The notes: generated by a model from the sequence alone, not told the origin. 64,000 nt of DNA from Ancylostoma caninum (GCA_037903475.1 JBAJFG010000472.1:682001-746000); one strand, 5' to 3'; positions 31,396 through 43,473 are shown, numbered from the stretch's first letter. A program made the numbers and translations.

Positions 31396-31732
31396 AGACA
31401 ATGAAGTGAACGTCTTAGAAATAAACATTCTAAAAGAAGCCTCCTTGTAGTTCTTTATCCAAAAAATTGTAGAGATATTCGGAAGATGCACAAGTTGTTG
31501 TACCACGTCTGCAGCCACCGTTCATCAGCATTAGTCATATGTTTTTTGTATTCAACGCAGCCTGATAGTGCGGAGTCTGAGCTATAACTCAATTATGAAC
31601 TCACAAATAATTCGTGCAGACTCTAAGTGCAGATTTTGGTTCCATCTGTTTCTGTAGGAATAAGGAAAAACTACGACAACAATATGCCTCGCTACATTCT
31701 CGAGTATTGTGCTGATGGTTTATTCAAGGCTT

Positions 31733-32339
31733 GAAATATGGGGCCGTAGTAGAGTGTCATGGTTGTGAGATGAACTCCAAAACTCACCACCACGCTTTAG
31801 GCGACTACTGCAGCTCACGTCCATGAAATAAAGGATAGCAGATCATTGCCATCCACGTCACTGCTACAGCATGCACGTGGCAACGAAGGATATCATTGCC
31901 CCTTTGGAAGCTGATCGTCCTCTCATGCTGTAGAAATAGTGAGAGAGACGATTAGACGCAGAATTAGCTACATCGACACTCTCATGCTGTAGAAATAGTG
32001 AGAGAGACGATTAGACGCGGAATTAGCTACATCGACACTCTCATGCTGTAGAAATAGTGAGAGAGACGATTAGACGCAGAATTAGCTACATCGACAGTCT
32101 CACTCTGTGTCTACTCACTTTTCCCACTCTTTTTGCAACATGAAAAGGAGATCAGCTCCCAGAAAGACGACGATCTCCTCTGTTGCCACATGCGTGCTCT
32201 ACCAGTGACGTGACCGGCAATGATCTGATATCCTATATCCCATGGATGTGAGCTGGCATGCAATTATCGCCTAAAGCCTGCTGGTGAGTTTTGGAGCTCA
32301 TCTCACCGCCATGACACTTTGCTACGGGCTATGGATTTC
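31733..32339. mobile_element. MITE with about 170-bp inverted repeats
   Basis: The left arm (GTAGTAGAGTGTCATGG, GAGATGAACTCCAAAACTCA and CTTTAGGCGA) reappears inverted at the right end (TCGCCTAAAG, TGAGTTTTGGAGCTCATCTC and CCATGACACTTTGCTACGG). The arms extend about 170 bp each, to the CACGTGGCAAC / GTTGCCACATG blocks. The centre holds three 59-bp tandem units. Copies A and B lack the insert at the matching position downstream of the T gene. Confidence 0.8.
31922..32098. repeat. 59-bp tandem repeat, three units
   Basis: Units start CTCATGCTGTAGAAATAGTG at 31922, 31981 and 32040 and are nearly identical (one base differs in the second). They form the loop of the long-armed MITE. Confidence 0.9.
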
Positions 32340-32981
32340 ATGTATTCATAGAGTGACCGCCCAAAATTGGGATCGTGCTAAATATGTGGCAGCCACTGTA
32401 GGTCTTTAATCTATTTACCCATAAATGTACGAGAACGGAACGGGGAAATGGGCTACATCTCTTCATGAGCTTTAACTTTTTTCGATATGAACTTTTTTCA
32501 TAACATTGATAATTTTATTTACATTACTGAGCGTGACTACAATGATCACGCTAAAATCGTCGTTCTCGAGCACAAAGAAAGGTGCTGCCCCAAGATTTGA
32601 TTGGACGAGAAAACCAAGCCATACATTTTAAAAGTAACACATGTCGCGCAGAACAGCTTATTTCTGCAGATGAAAAAGTTGGACCCCGGTAATTAGGTGG
32701 GGGCGGGGTGGGTGGGTAGGTACAAGCTAGTTGAACTGCGTTGTAATTGGCGGAATGCTAGCAGCTTGTCAATGAGTGGCCGCGATTGCATTGCGGCAAT
32801 GAAGATCCAGGGTTCGGCTTATTTGCACGGATAAAACCAATTATAAGCATTTTAAGCTAATTTATGCACCAGCAGCGTACCGGCACGAACTCAGCCAGGC
32901 GTGTTCGCGCCGACGTTTCCATTTTCTCTGCAGGTAAGCCATTATGTTTTGTGTTCGTATCACATTTATGATGTGCTGGGT

Positions 32982-33039
32982 CTGTACTTCGCCATGCGCA
33001 CCTCAGCTCGCTGTACTTCGCCATGCGCACCTCAGCTCG
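32982..33039. repeat. 29-bp direct duplication
   Basis: CTGTACTTCGCCATGCGCAC followed by CTCAGCTCG occurs twice in immediate succession, without mismatch. Confidence 0.9.
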
Positions 33040-33209
33040 GAGTCGAGGATATCGGATCTTGCTGCCTTTAAAGTTTTACATCCAATGCAGGGTTTGAAAA
33101 TTCCGATTAGAATGACTTCGGAATCAGTTCACTACAATTATTTCGTTAATTAGGAGCTACTAACAGTAACCACACAATGAATTCTTGAAAAGTTTACTGC
33201 TGTAACTGA

Positions 33210-33857
33210 TCAGTTGATCACAAACTCCGGCTTGCCTCCGCATTTGATTTCGATTCGAGTGATGAACTTTGCTTGGCTCTTCGCTCCATGTGCAAAGTTG
33301 TTCACCTAGAAAACTCACTGTTACTGCAATTGTGTCCAGACATATAGACGGCTCTAGGATCAGATCCATAGTGAGGATGCATCACCTCAGAGCCATATTC
33401 AGTAGGAATTAAAATAACGTGCCTCATCGCAGTCAGCGCCTAACACAGTGTAGGCGACAGCGAACTTGCCGCCCACGTTGGTCACAGCCTCCCGCACCAA
33501 ATCCCGGTTGTAGACGATTTCTTTGGACTTGCAGTAGTCGCTCAGCTGGAACCAAGAGACTGTTCCTCCTCACTGGCTGAGTATAGACACCCACCATGGC
33601 TCTCATCGTCTTCAAGTGTGCGTCGTTCAACGATGGGTTGTACTTCTGGTTGGTGACCACCGTTGCGTGCACCTCCTCGACCTCGCGTTTTCCAGTCCCA
33701 TTTGGTGGTGGTTCGATGGGCTTAGTGGTGGTAGCCGGAGCGCAGGCCTTGAGACGGTGGTATTTATATCATTCTGATCACCAATTTTTACAATTTAAGG
33801 TACCTGTACTGGGCCGAGGACTACAGGGATTGCAACAAGGACGAGAAGAAGAGCCAT
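33210..33857 (-). CDS. E4: secreted 141-residue protein, unrecognised family (4 exons)
   Basis: Exons are 33857-33804, 33747-33595, 33545-33423 and 33305-33210 (stop TGA), in phase 0. The signal peptide is MALLLVLVAIPVVLGPVQ. Intron 1 starts GTACCT; intron 2 is 49 bp; intron 3 starts GCACGT and ends TTCTAG. The mature protein keeps all four cysteines and the invariant block from DYCKSKEIVYNRDLV to GADCDE. It is next to the pseudogene T copy C in opposite orientation, repeating the E-T pairing. Function unknown. Confidence 0.75.
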
Positions 33858-33895
33858 TTTGTTGTCGGATGCTGTGCTCTCTCGACTACACACGC

Positions 33896-33902
33896 TTTTA
33901 TA
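33896..33902 (-). promoter_or_regulatory. TATA box of E4
   Basis: TATAAAA on the minus strand, 39 bases upstream of the ATG, in the conserved E promoter block. Confidence 0.6.
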
Positions 33903-34199
33903 CGATTTGACAGCGTGGGTTGTATGGGAAAAGTGTTTTCTCAGGGCAGGTAATAGCTACAGCCTTTGAATTTCCAATGGTGATGCTCGGTAAACTTTCC
34001 ACGTGTGATTAGCAATATAGACAGGGTTTCGGTTTTCCTCTATTATTTTGGGACCATCATGAGAATTAGAGAAAGTTCATGTCACACTAACAGCTGTAAA
34101 ACACATTTTCACCATGTCCGGCCGCAAACAAGCAGTCAACAGTACACCAATCAGGAATGCCGAGAATTATCGAAAGTCAAAAATGACGATTGTTAACTG

Positions 34200-35140
34200 T
34201 TCTTTGAGATCGTTAAGGAAATTCATATAAAGAGGGGCCAAAACAGAAATAACATTGGAATAAAAATTTAGCAAAAATGTTAACCATCGTTGTGAACATC
34301 GCACATCAACACACGTGAACCCTCTTTAATATAGAAAAATACGCTGAAATAACGATCCTCCTCCTCATGCATTTGTCCTGGATTTTCCGTTTTCCGGGCC
34401 AGAACCCGTAAAACGTAAAACGTAAGACGAAAGGCCTAAAATGGGCGGAAAACGGAAAGCGCGAAACGGAAAACGGAAAATTCCGCACACCCTTGATTCC
34501 GACAGGTATGTGTTGTGCGAAAATCCTAGTGATAGTGGTGTTGAGTTGGATGGAAAGGAGGCAAACGCCTTTCAGCCAACTTTCGTTCCTTCTTCCGAGA
34601 AAACCCTGTATCCCTCACTGATAACGCTGCAAATGCCGCTAGCTTCACGTTGAAGCTCCAAATGACTGTTGGTAGATCATCTCAGTAAATCAATATTTAT
34701 CCAAAATATATGGAAGGCATCTTCAAATAGGCATACTAGAACAAATACATTCTGAAATATATGTGAGGACCCGTAACATCTAAAGTGCACATGTTACATC
34801 TATGTTCAGAAACAGTAAGTTAGGTCAACTGCCGAAAAAGAATTGGGCTAGACGAGAACTGGTCCCAGACAGTTTTTTTTAAGTGGGTTCTCATTTTGGC
34901 GAAAGCTGACTGCATAAGGGGAATTGGGAAAAGCAGCAGAGCACATTTGAAACCGCCTGCTACGTTAATAGTAAGCGGGGACCAGTTTTCGTCTAGCTTT
35001 GCTTGCGCACAAGAAAGCCTCTGTACCTACAAGTGAAACCCATTTGTTGAATCGTGTTTTACCCTATATTGTAGTGTAGTGATCCCTAACAGAGTTAAAG
35101 GTTAAGCTAGTGGTTGTTCAAGGATCATGGGGTCCCATTC
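34200..35140. other. No gene; AACGTAAAACG repeat and two motif variants
   Basis: 34380-34500 is a low-complexity CGTAAAACG and CGGAAAACGGAAA tract. Variants of the 16-bp core discussed in the findings lie at 34852-34866 (minus) and 34977-34992 (plus), both next to GCTAGACGA. Nothing coding is supported. Confidence 0.5.
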
Positions 35141-35147
35141 AACAGCA

Positions 35148-38100
35148 TCACCAACAGTAGTAGATGTCTTCGCAGTCCACCACCAAATCGGGTGCAGCCA
35201 TTCGCAGACGCTTCTCCAGCTCAACATGTGCTTTGTTCTGTAAAATTTAGTGGAATTAGGACTATTAGGAAAGATCTGCTGATACTTGTTTACCTGAAGA
35301 AATTGTAAGCCTCGTAGCGTGCATTGTCCAGCAATTTCCAACTTTTTGATGAACGGCTTCTTTCGTTTCCGAACCACCCGCCTCACCTTAATGCACTTTC
35401 TCAAGGGTGGCCATAGTAGCTGTCAGAAATCCAATTTTTTGTATCATGGTTCTTCTAAATGTTTAATTGCTAACTGCGACGGCGAGAACTGGTCCCCGTA
35501 ATCTATTAGCTAAGTCATCGCTCTCATACTATTATAGGTACGGGGTAGTGACAGTAGCAGCGAAATCTTTGGGAGATGGGGAGTGGGGAGATAGACCAAA
35601 CAATGTTATACTTATTTCAAAATTGAATTATTGAGGAAAATCTTCGAAAAAAAAGGCCCCAGAGGAGGTGATCTAATAAAAACTCATAAAAATCTTCCAC
35701 CAATCCTGGGAAAAGAGGGATAAAAGCGCAAACGCTCATCACTACGGAAATAAGTGCAATCTGTACCAGATGCGTGCGGTAGACGTGCGGCAGACGCACA
35801 CAAACATTTGCGAAGGAATTTTCACTAAGATCCACCAACGAAGCATGTGCACCATGAATGAAAACACCGCGGCTGGCTCGCAACGCTCCAAGCGATGCGT
35901 CTCATCTGCGTCTGCGTTGCGTCAAGGTTGCTACTGATCATGTGTTTCATCATATTGTCGCACGCAAGACGCACGCACGCATCTAATACGGACTGCTCTG
36001 AAGATAGCTGCATTCCCATGGAAAGGTGAAACGCGTGGAAATGGGCATTGCAACGTGTGTCCTGCTTTTGCTGTGATTGGCTGGTCGCTAAGTGGGCGGT
36101 GCCACTCTTCAATGTGGAAGTAAGAAACGATTCTCACTTGTCAAAAAAAGAACCAATGGAAAAATGTATTTTTTTCTCGATGAAAGATGTAGTCTTTCCA
36201 ATTTTTAAGTAAATTTTTCACTTGTTCGAAAGCAAAGCTCACAGTTTTCTTGGTTGGATCCGTTTTCTCAAGTTCGACAGCAGCAACGGTTTTGCTTCTC
36301 TTAACCTTCTTTTTCCCATCTGTTGTTACTTGCTGAAATAAAATCCTGAGAATTTTCCCTATCCACACAAAATCTGGTCCTAACTGGAAATGGGCTAAAT
36401 TCTACCCTTGTGGGTAAAGGGTAAGAGTTAACCATACCTGTTTGATGGTTATCTGTATGCTCCTTATGAGGTCATCAACCGAGTCAATAGTACAGCTGCT
36501 GATTCTCAGAGTGTCGATCGGATGCGCAATGAGAGGTGTGCAACCGTTGACGATTAGCGTCCAATCCCTAGATAGCAATAATTAACCCCTAAATAGCAAG
36601 GAAACAAGGAAACGAAAAGGATGGTAACAATCGGGGACCAGTTCTCGCACCAGAGACACACCTCAAAGCTATGTTCTTTGCTAGTAACTCTCGCTTTCGC
36701 ATGATTTCGTACAGCTGATCCAATCGTAGCCTCGGCAGATCGAAGTCCGTGCAGATGATTTTGATTCTGTCTATGGAGATGGCTTGCAGTTCATCCATTT
36801 GGCTGAGAATCTGAATTTAAAGGACATCTGAGACTAGAGCAGCTTACCGCTGTGTTGGTATCTAGATGTCTTCTGGGTAAATCGGCCAAGAAATATCCTG
36901 GGTAAATTTTCATAGCTTTATTTACGGTGGTATTCAATAAATTTGAAAGACCCACTCAAAAATAGCTACTCAAAGTGCGAGTAATAGCATATACTCATGC
37001 ATACTAATATGTGGGCGGTCTCTCTATGCTGCTATTGGCCATTGTCTATTTGGCCCCGCCCAATCGATTATGTCATCAGGTGCTAGTACAAAATTCTTTT
37101 TGCATCTCATAACGAAGTATGCTGGGTGAAAAACGTGTGAGGTCTCGGTGATAAGAGGGGAAAACATAAACAAATAAAAAAAATAAGTAAGTAAGTAAAG
37201 CATTAAACGTACAAAAAAATTGAAAAAATAACGTAGAAAAATGACAACGGTCGGAAAATCCAGGTAGATAAGTAATCCGAAAAATAAACAAGTAAATAAC
37301 AGCAGTGAATTTTCGGGTAAAATCACGCAACTTACCAAGGAACTGTCATCAGCATGCAACTCAAGATGTATGGACGCCTTCGGATGACGCAGCGAAAACG
37401 CACGCACGACGGTCGCGACATTCTTGCACAAACCTCTCATCACATGCACTTGTAGTGTCAATTTGGTGATTTCCTAAAACAATACGACTTTTACAGGGGT
37501 GGCAGTGAAATATCGATTTTTGAGAGTTGTCGCTAACTCACGCTGAACAGCATCTCCTCGATGTGTAGGAATCGTTCGATGACGTCATCAGTGCACGAAA
37601 TGACGAGCAGCCAGAGTTCTTCGACATTCGAGAAGTACTTGCGCCGTTCGTCTTTATTGACATAGACCTGGTTAAAATAGGGATGCGCTTTGCTTCACGG
37701 AAAACTCGTCCCTTACGAGAAAACTCGTCCTCATTAAAGAGCAGTAAATACCAGGAATTTGACTTACGTATTGCAGATTGGCGAGAAACTGAACGTCGGT
37801 CGTTAGTCGTACCAATGATAGGCGGGACCTTTAATTTTTTATTTTTTCTTAGCGGTAATGACTCTGCTAGTTAAATGTACTAAAGAAACAAGAAGTGGGC
37901 GTGGCTAGCGTTGCACTATCTTAATTCCGCAGAAATTCTGAATTCCACGTAAGAACTTCTGAATATATCATTGTAGGAGCGCTTTCTAACAGTAACACGA
38001 AATTTAAAGCAATTCAAACGACGTATACCGGCAACGACTTACGACTACAGTGCCAATCTGGTCTACCGCGTCGCATAGGTGGTGCGGCGCGGCACACCAT

Positions 38101-38851
38101 ATATGTAGATGGACAGGCTTCTATAATGAGCCAAGGAATGCAGCACAAATTTCCGTAAGCGTGTAAAGTGTTATACTAAAGAGAATATTTTTTGAAAATT
38201 AAAAAATATTTCAGAATAACATTTAAGTAAGAAATATTAATATTTTAGTAATAGGAGTAATTTAAGGGAAAGAATTTATAAATGGGCATTATTACATGAA
38301 TAAATATAGGGAACAAATGAGAAGAAATAAATAGGAAAACTAACAACAAGTTTTTGAGAAAAATATTTTTATTTATGCTCAAAAAACTCATGATATCCTT
38401 AGTGTCGCTCTCATTCAAGAAATTTTCTAGTGGCAGGCCCAGTCCGAGGATAAACAAGCTCAGCTTAAGGGCTTAGTCCTTGAACTGAGCGGGAGTACCG
38501 CAGCAAACCAGTCAACCCACCTTCTTATGATGCCGGCCTGGAAGTCGAATGCATCCGCCGGACAAGTGACTGTCAACCGTCGCAGCGGCACCACTTGGTG
38601 GGCGGACAGCACTGAGGCGCCGAACTGAACACACTGTGTCATCACCTTGTCACGAGCCACTTCAACTACTGCTGCATAACCTGTTCAATGGTAATTTCGT
38701 GGATGTTCCGTCGCATCAACGCCAGGACGATGCTCTGCCATCGCCGGCACACGCACTCTGCCATGCATAGCTCTTTGTAGCTTAGGAACTGGAACATTCG
38801 GCGCAGAAACACGTCCGGCAGATTTGGGATGATCTTGCGAGGAGCGCGCAT
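35148..38851 (-). CDS. F-box domain protein, about 430 residues, at least 11 exons
   Basis: Exons: 38851-38681, 38633-38521, 38458-about 38376, 37828-37768, 37667-37542, 37473-37336, 36810-36662, 36567-36438, 36332-36222, 35419-35294 and 35237-35148 (TGA). All junctions but one keep phase; the end of exon 3 and start of exon 4 are uncertain. Exon 1 carries the F-box, from NLPDVFLRRMFQFLSYKELC to CVCRRWQSIV, the Skp1-binding module of SCF ubiquitin ligases. The rest (LPLENFLN, VQFLANLQYVYVNKDERR, ELWLLVISCTDDV, LRISSCTIDSVDDLI) looks like the leucine-rich substrate-binding part of nematode F-box proteins; the end reads KKLEIAGQCTLRGLQFLQ, then AAPDLVVDCEDIYYCW. The ATG is 6 bases after TTTCAG (38858), probably a spliced-leader acceptor. 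Introns 1 and 2 are 47 and 62 bp. Substrate unknown. Confidence 0.75.
38060..38098. repeat. GC-rich palindrome, copy 1 (in F-box intron)
   Basis: GGTCTACCGCGTCGC, a short loop, then GTGCGGCGCGGCACACC. It is an imperfect copy of the hairpin at 55659-55696 and lies between exons 3 and 4 of the F-box gene. Confidence 0.55.
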
Positions 38852-38857
38852 ATTTGT

Positions 38858-38863
38858 CTGAAA
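38858..38863 (-). promoter_or_regulatory. Probable trans-splice acceptor of the F-box gene
   Basis: CTCGTTTCAG on the minus strand ends six bases before the chosen ATG. No upstream exon with a matching frame is apparent. A consensus acceptor directly at the start codon is typical of spliced-leader addition in nematodes. Confidence 0.45.
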
Positions 38864-39050
38864 CGAGGAAACAGTGGCGAGCGACTGTAAATAGACAATC
38901 GCGCGCACGCGGTGACCGCAGCAGAATGACGTCGGGTGAACAGCGCCGATTTGACGGCGGACACTTCACGGCAATTGTGCTAGTAATCTCTTGTATGAAA
39001 GGCTAAAGTATAGAATGACGAATAGAATTGCCCATTTCCCCGCATTCGTC
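38864..39050. other. 5' flank of the F-box gene
   Basis: Open frames overlap here in several registers, but none continues into the F-box exon with a consensus splice. The promoter is presumably here; I recognise no element. Confidence 0.4.
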
Positions 39051-39054
39051 GGTT

Positions 39055-39335
39055 TTCTCCTGCTATTCTGCTGCTATTCTCCTGCCATTCTACTGCTATT
39101 CCCTGCAACTCATCCGCTGGTCTTCTACTTCCCACTGGTACTCTACTTTTATTGGCTTCCATCCTCCTGCTCTTCTACTGCTACTACCGTGCTATTGGAC
39201 TAGTATTTCCGGCTGTTCTACTGCTATTCACTTGCTACTCTTCCGCTAGTTTTCTGTTTTTCTGCTGCTATTCTCCTGGTGTTTTACTGCTGCTCCAATG
39301 CCATTTTCTTCTATTCCACTGGTGTTCTACTTCGT
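39055..39335. repeat. Pyrimidine-rich CTGCTATTCT minisatellite
   Basis: Degenerate units of about 12 bases (TACTGCTATTCT, TCCTGCTATTCT and GCTGCTATTCT) fill the stretch on the plus strand. It reads as open frames because stop codons are rare in such composition. It lies directly upstream of the F-box gene. Confidence 0.75.
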
Positions 39336-42300
39336 TACTACCTGTGCAAAGAATAAAAATTCATGATGGAGAGAAAACAAAGGAAATAGTGCGGCCAGAG
39401 GTGAATGAAAAAAAATCAGAACAACTAGTCAGTCTAAATTCTCTGTGATACCTTGTGGGCTCGTTCTTCATTTGCTGGATGCACAATAATTTTTACCTAA
39501 TTGCCCTAGTTTTTTTCTCTACAGTAGAGAATTCGGAACACATTCTGCAAAGCATATGTTAAGATGAGAGCACGGCATGTATATTTAAAAAATGAGAAAG
39601 AACGAGACTAAGCATTGTGAAACAGCCAACAAAAACGTACCAAAAGCAGCGAACCACTGATATCAGGGAATATCGCTCTTGGATCACCTAATATAATACA
39701 TACTTCTGTTCATGGAATAACGATAAAAAATGGTAGAAACGACGAAAGACATCGCTCGAAAACAAAGGCGTCAAGCTGCTCTGCGGTGCCGCGTAGATGG
39801 TGCAACGCGGCAAATCAAACAGGGGTATTCTGTGGTGCGAAAGTGACTGACTGGAACTGCATCCGTCAAGCTGATACAGGCAATCGCAATAAACAATGAA
39901 ATACTGAATTGTGGCTTGGTTTCCAATTTATGGAGGAAATATAGATGTTGTGCCACAGATCAGTTTTATTGAAGTGATCTACTGATCTATATAGGAAATA
40001 TATGATACCTCTGCGTCCTACGTGTTGCCAACCACCTGATACCTCCATCAATGTTGTAGTCTCTAACCACTCTGGATTTTGTTGTTCTCCTAATTTTAAT
40101 CTCAGAATGTTGGATACCCCATTGTTATTCTCGTCTGCCCACCGTGTGGTGGTCCCTTCGCCCGCGCCCCTCGTTTGTGCAATTACTCTAAAAGCGATAG
40201 AGCCCTGTCACTTAACCTTTTGGTTTGCAAATTGTTCTATTATATAAATGCCAATTTAGGTTCTTTTTTGTCAAATTGTTTTGACAGAGCATAGCAACCA
40301 AAATAAGTTGTTATAGTAGTCAGCAATCGCCAAAGGCTGTGAAGAGGCGGAGCTAAGCAAATATCTAGCTGTGTCGCGAATTGGAGGCTGTATTATAATG
40401 TATTCTAATGGAAGCTCAGTGAGCCCGATAAGTCTGCCACCCGAGGCCAATTGCACGATATGTACGGAGAGGACGTAAGATCAATCGAGATAGAATGTCG
40501 GTCAGAGAAACCGTAAATGGAAGGGAGTTAACACAGGTTCGAAAAGAATTCATTAAACTTGATGATAACACCGAATTCAATTAGTACGGTAGCCGGATAA
40601 TAAATGGGAAGGTTAATCAGCTAAAGATCATGAAATAGAATGGTTTTGATGTGATAGAAATAATGAATAAATGTAATAAATGCAATAGGAGGAAACAATA
40701 TAATAAATGCAGTGAGGGAAAACAATTGCTAGAAAGAATGATAAAAGAAAAGCCCGCGCAGGTTGAGGGCTCTTGTGCCAAAATTGGGCCGCGCGGTGGC
40801 CGAAATTATCGATAGTCGATAGGGCGGATGTGGTCAAATTCAGATCACAACCGCCCATGGCACGATCACGGGTACGGTAACCCGGCCTCTCTGTGGATAC
40901 GAGAGATCGCTTCGCGACAAGCTGTCTGTGCTCTCTTTATTTGTGAAGTTTCTCTAATTACAGGCATTAGTGAAGCGAAGAGCATAAGAATAACATCGAT
41001 GAAATTTCTAGGAAATTCCGCTTTCTATCCATTACCGCTAGATATGTAAGCGATAAAAAATCGTCGCCCGCACACATTGGGTGACTAATGATAGAAAGCG
41101 AGCGATTGTTTGCTGCACTGATGGAGCTGCGCAGGAGCAGATCCTACATTACTCCGTGGTTTTATGCCGATAGTTTAAGACGAAATGTTGGCTAAAAAAT
41201 GAAAATTCAACACATGATCATTTGCACTTAATTGAAAAGGCGAATTTACCCATTATCAAGGTTATCCATACGTTTACCAGTATAACAGCGGTAAAATATA
41301 GTACAGGGGTAGTACATGGGTATGTGCTACACGCTTAAACAATGCATAGCGCTGCCGATACAATCCATTTTCTTCCTTGGAGACGGAATTTTTGAAGGAA
41401 TCTTAATGTGCGCTAGCTCTGGGAGAAATTTTAAAAAATAATCCTGGATGAGTGCTGCGATCAGGCTAGGACAGCAGAACTCAGCTATAAATAGGGAAAA
41501 TTACACAAATACATATGGATAATGGGAAAATTCAAAGCTACGTATGAGGAGCCAGGCGTCAAACTGACAAAAATCGATGGCAAGCAACCTCTCATAGCAT
41601 CTAAGCGAACAGTTGTCACTTGAAAGCGACAGTGACTTGGGTATGGCAGCTTAAACAAACTTCTCACCGTGGACAAAGTACATGCAAACGCGAGTACGTA
41701 TGCACTCGATATTCGTACAAATACATTATGGAGCACATTGTACTGCGTTTATGCTGTGTTTGTGCTGACTTTACCGGGAACGAGCGAGGGGTCAGAGAGA
41801 TGTTCCAGGCGTCGACAACGAAAACGAACAGCTGTGCGCATGAGCATGGCGTTGAATGAGCTCAGCTAGCGTGTGTCTCAAATAAAAGCAGCTCGATCGC
41901 ACACACTCAATTGTGCCCTGCCGCGCCCAGCAAGTGGGTGGTAAACAGAGAAGAAAAAAGGAAGACGAACAGATAGCACACATATGCAAATCTCGATGGC
42001 ATTTTCTGGAAATTAGCCGGAAATTTTCTGGACGTCTGGGAAAGAAAACTGTTCCAGGCACTATGTAGTCATAATTTTCTCCCATTAAGAGAGCAGCTTG
42101 TTGTTTTGAATCGGTTCAATGTTGAAGAAATTCGCTATGGAACTAAGCTCATAAAAATGGGATTGAAGCCCCGCCCATACCACTTAATTTACGCAAAGCT
42201 GTCAAGGTACACCTGATACCATGAGGAAACCAGCATGGAATTGCACGGTTTGAGATTCATTGTCTTGTAATGTAGATAAATACATAAATAAGGCAATTTT

Positions 42301-42655
42301 TAGATAATATTACCCCCAAACAGCACGAAATATTTAAGTACAGCGCAAGCTACGCCTAATTTCGGAATTATTTTGAGCAGGATGGCAACGTGATGCAAGT
42401 TCCTCACACTGCCCCAAACAACCCTGATTACTCGTCGAATAGGGCTTGTTTGTAGTCTTTTGAGTGATTTTAAAAAGTGTGGGGTAAACCACGCCCACTT
42501 TTACAGGATTGCGAAACAAAAAAATATCATCCACTGCTATATCTATACAGTTTTCGATGTGACTACGTATGCACTCCTCCATACACTGTTTTCTCTTCTG
42601 TTTTTCCATAGCGTACATCACCTTCGACAGGCAGGCGAACTGGAGAGGTGCATGC
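39336..42655. other. No supported gene
   Basis: Open frames here are short and lack motifs. A diverged copy of the GC-rich palindrome is at 39778-39816. A minus-strand frame at 42621-42334, KQCMEECIRSHIENCID, is protein-like and could be an exon, but it has no convincing splice partners. GTAAAC and ACCCAT-rich fragments at 41240-41330 resemble the repeats near 23.9 kb and 59.7 kb. Confidence 0.4.
39778..39816. repeat. GC-rich palindrome, copy 2 (diverged)
   Basis: GCTCTGCGGTGCCGCGTAGA then TGGTGCAACGCGGCAAATC: the same length and layout as the other three copies, with several changes in the arms. Confidence 0.4.
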
Positions 42656-42662
42656 TAAGCCA

Positions 42663-42698
42663 CGCCCATTTCGAGTGGTTTACCACTCGAAATGGGCG
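42663..42698. repeat. Perfect 16-bp hairpin with CGCCCA ends
   Basis: CGCCCATTTCGAGTGG, loop TTTA, then the exact reverse complement, followed by a T-run (42699-42704). The ends carry the CCACGCCCA motif that recurs through 36-61 kb. Confidence 0.85.
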
Positions 42699-42709
42699 TT
42701 TTTTCCCTT

Positions 42710-43473
42710 TGGACCACTGTGAGCTTATCTTGAGATATGACTCATGGATGATAGAGAAAATTACCTAGTTCTTGGATATATCTGTTACTTTGTTGTAAAT
42801 TTCCTGCAGTAAACATAATACCCTTTTGTAAATATGGGGTAGTGAGTAGAAAGATTGCTTTTAAACTCCAAACTTTCACTTTTCTTTGCTCATAACCTGA
42901 ATTTACAAATTGTATTTTAACTCGATTATCACAAGAGACTTTCAGTTGCTCACGTGCAACGGAAAAAAGTTAGGACCATTTTATTTCGTTGCCTGGTTTT
43001 TCGAGAAAAAAAAACAATTATTCACTAGATTCAGAAGCTGTAAACATTGGTATTGTTGACATAGAAAAATTTTTACAAAAAAATCTACTCTAAAAGGTAA
43101 ATTTATAACAATCAGCATTCTCTCTCAACCAACAAAACTTACTACATTAAAAATCTCAAAACTAGGAATTACTATAAGTATTAAAATAAGATGATAAATA
43201 AAAATGAACAAAGCATTTAAAAAAGACATTAAAAACCCAATGTGATTCAATTAAAAGATTTTGTAGAAGACTAAATTAATAAACTTTTACCACCCAGTGC
43301 TTCTCATTGATGGATCCTAATATGAATCAACGCTCCTGCAATATATTTGATTCATTTCTGTGAGGGAATGCACCTTCACTAATTAACATCTATCAGACTT
43401 ATGTGAGGCCAATTTAACACCTTGTTTTATTACATTTGACTAAGGAATTGTCCCATAAATTTCGCATTACCTA
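42710..43473. other. AT-rich, no gene
   Basis: Long AT-rich stretch with no open frame of note, no inverted repeats and no RNA gene that I can see. Confidence 0.5.

Noticed and set aside
31922..32098. CRISPR-like array
   Set aside because: The three 59-bp units are contiguous tandem copies without spacers, inside a MITE in a nematode genome.
36141..36221. Read-through of the F-box exon at 36332 to a stop at 36141 as the terminal exon
   Set aside because: A GTGAAA donor after TTCGAACAA allows phase-0 splicing to 35419 and then 35237, giving a longer, F-box-like C-terminus.
36846..36895. Possible exon between 37336 and 36810 of the F-box gene
   Set aside because: In the required phase it contains a TAG. 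Skipping it joins the neighbouring exons in phase 0 with a good ATTCAG acceptor at 36811.
39028..39448. Hydrophobic open frames rich in Leu, Phe, Ser and Tyr that could pass for membrane proteins
   Set aside because: They translate the pyrimidine-rich CTGCTATTCT minisatellite in all three frames.
42663..42704. Intrinsic transcription terminator (perfect hairpin plus T-run)
   Set aside because: The DNA is eukaryotic. A Rho-independent terminator has no meaning here, and no pol III gene precedes it.
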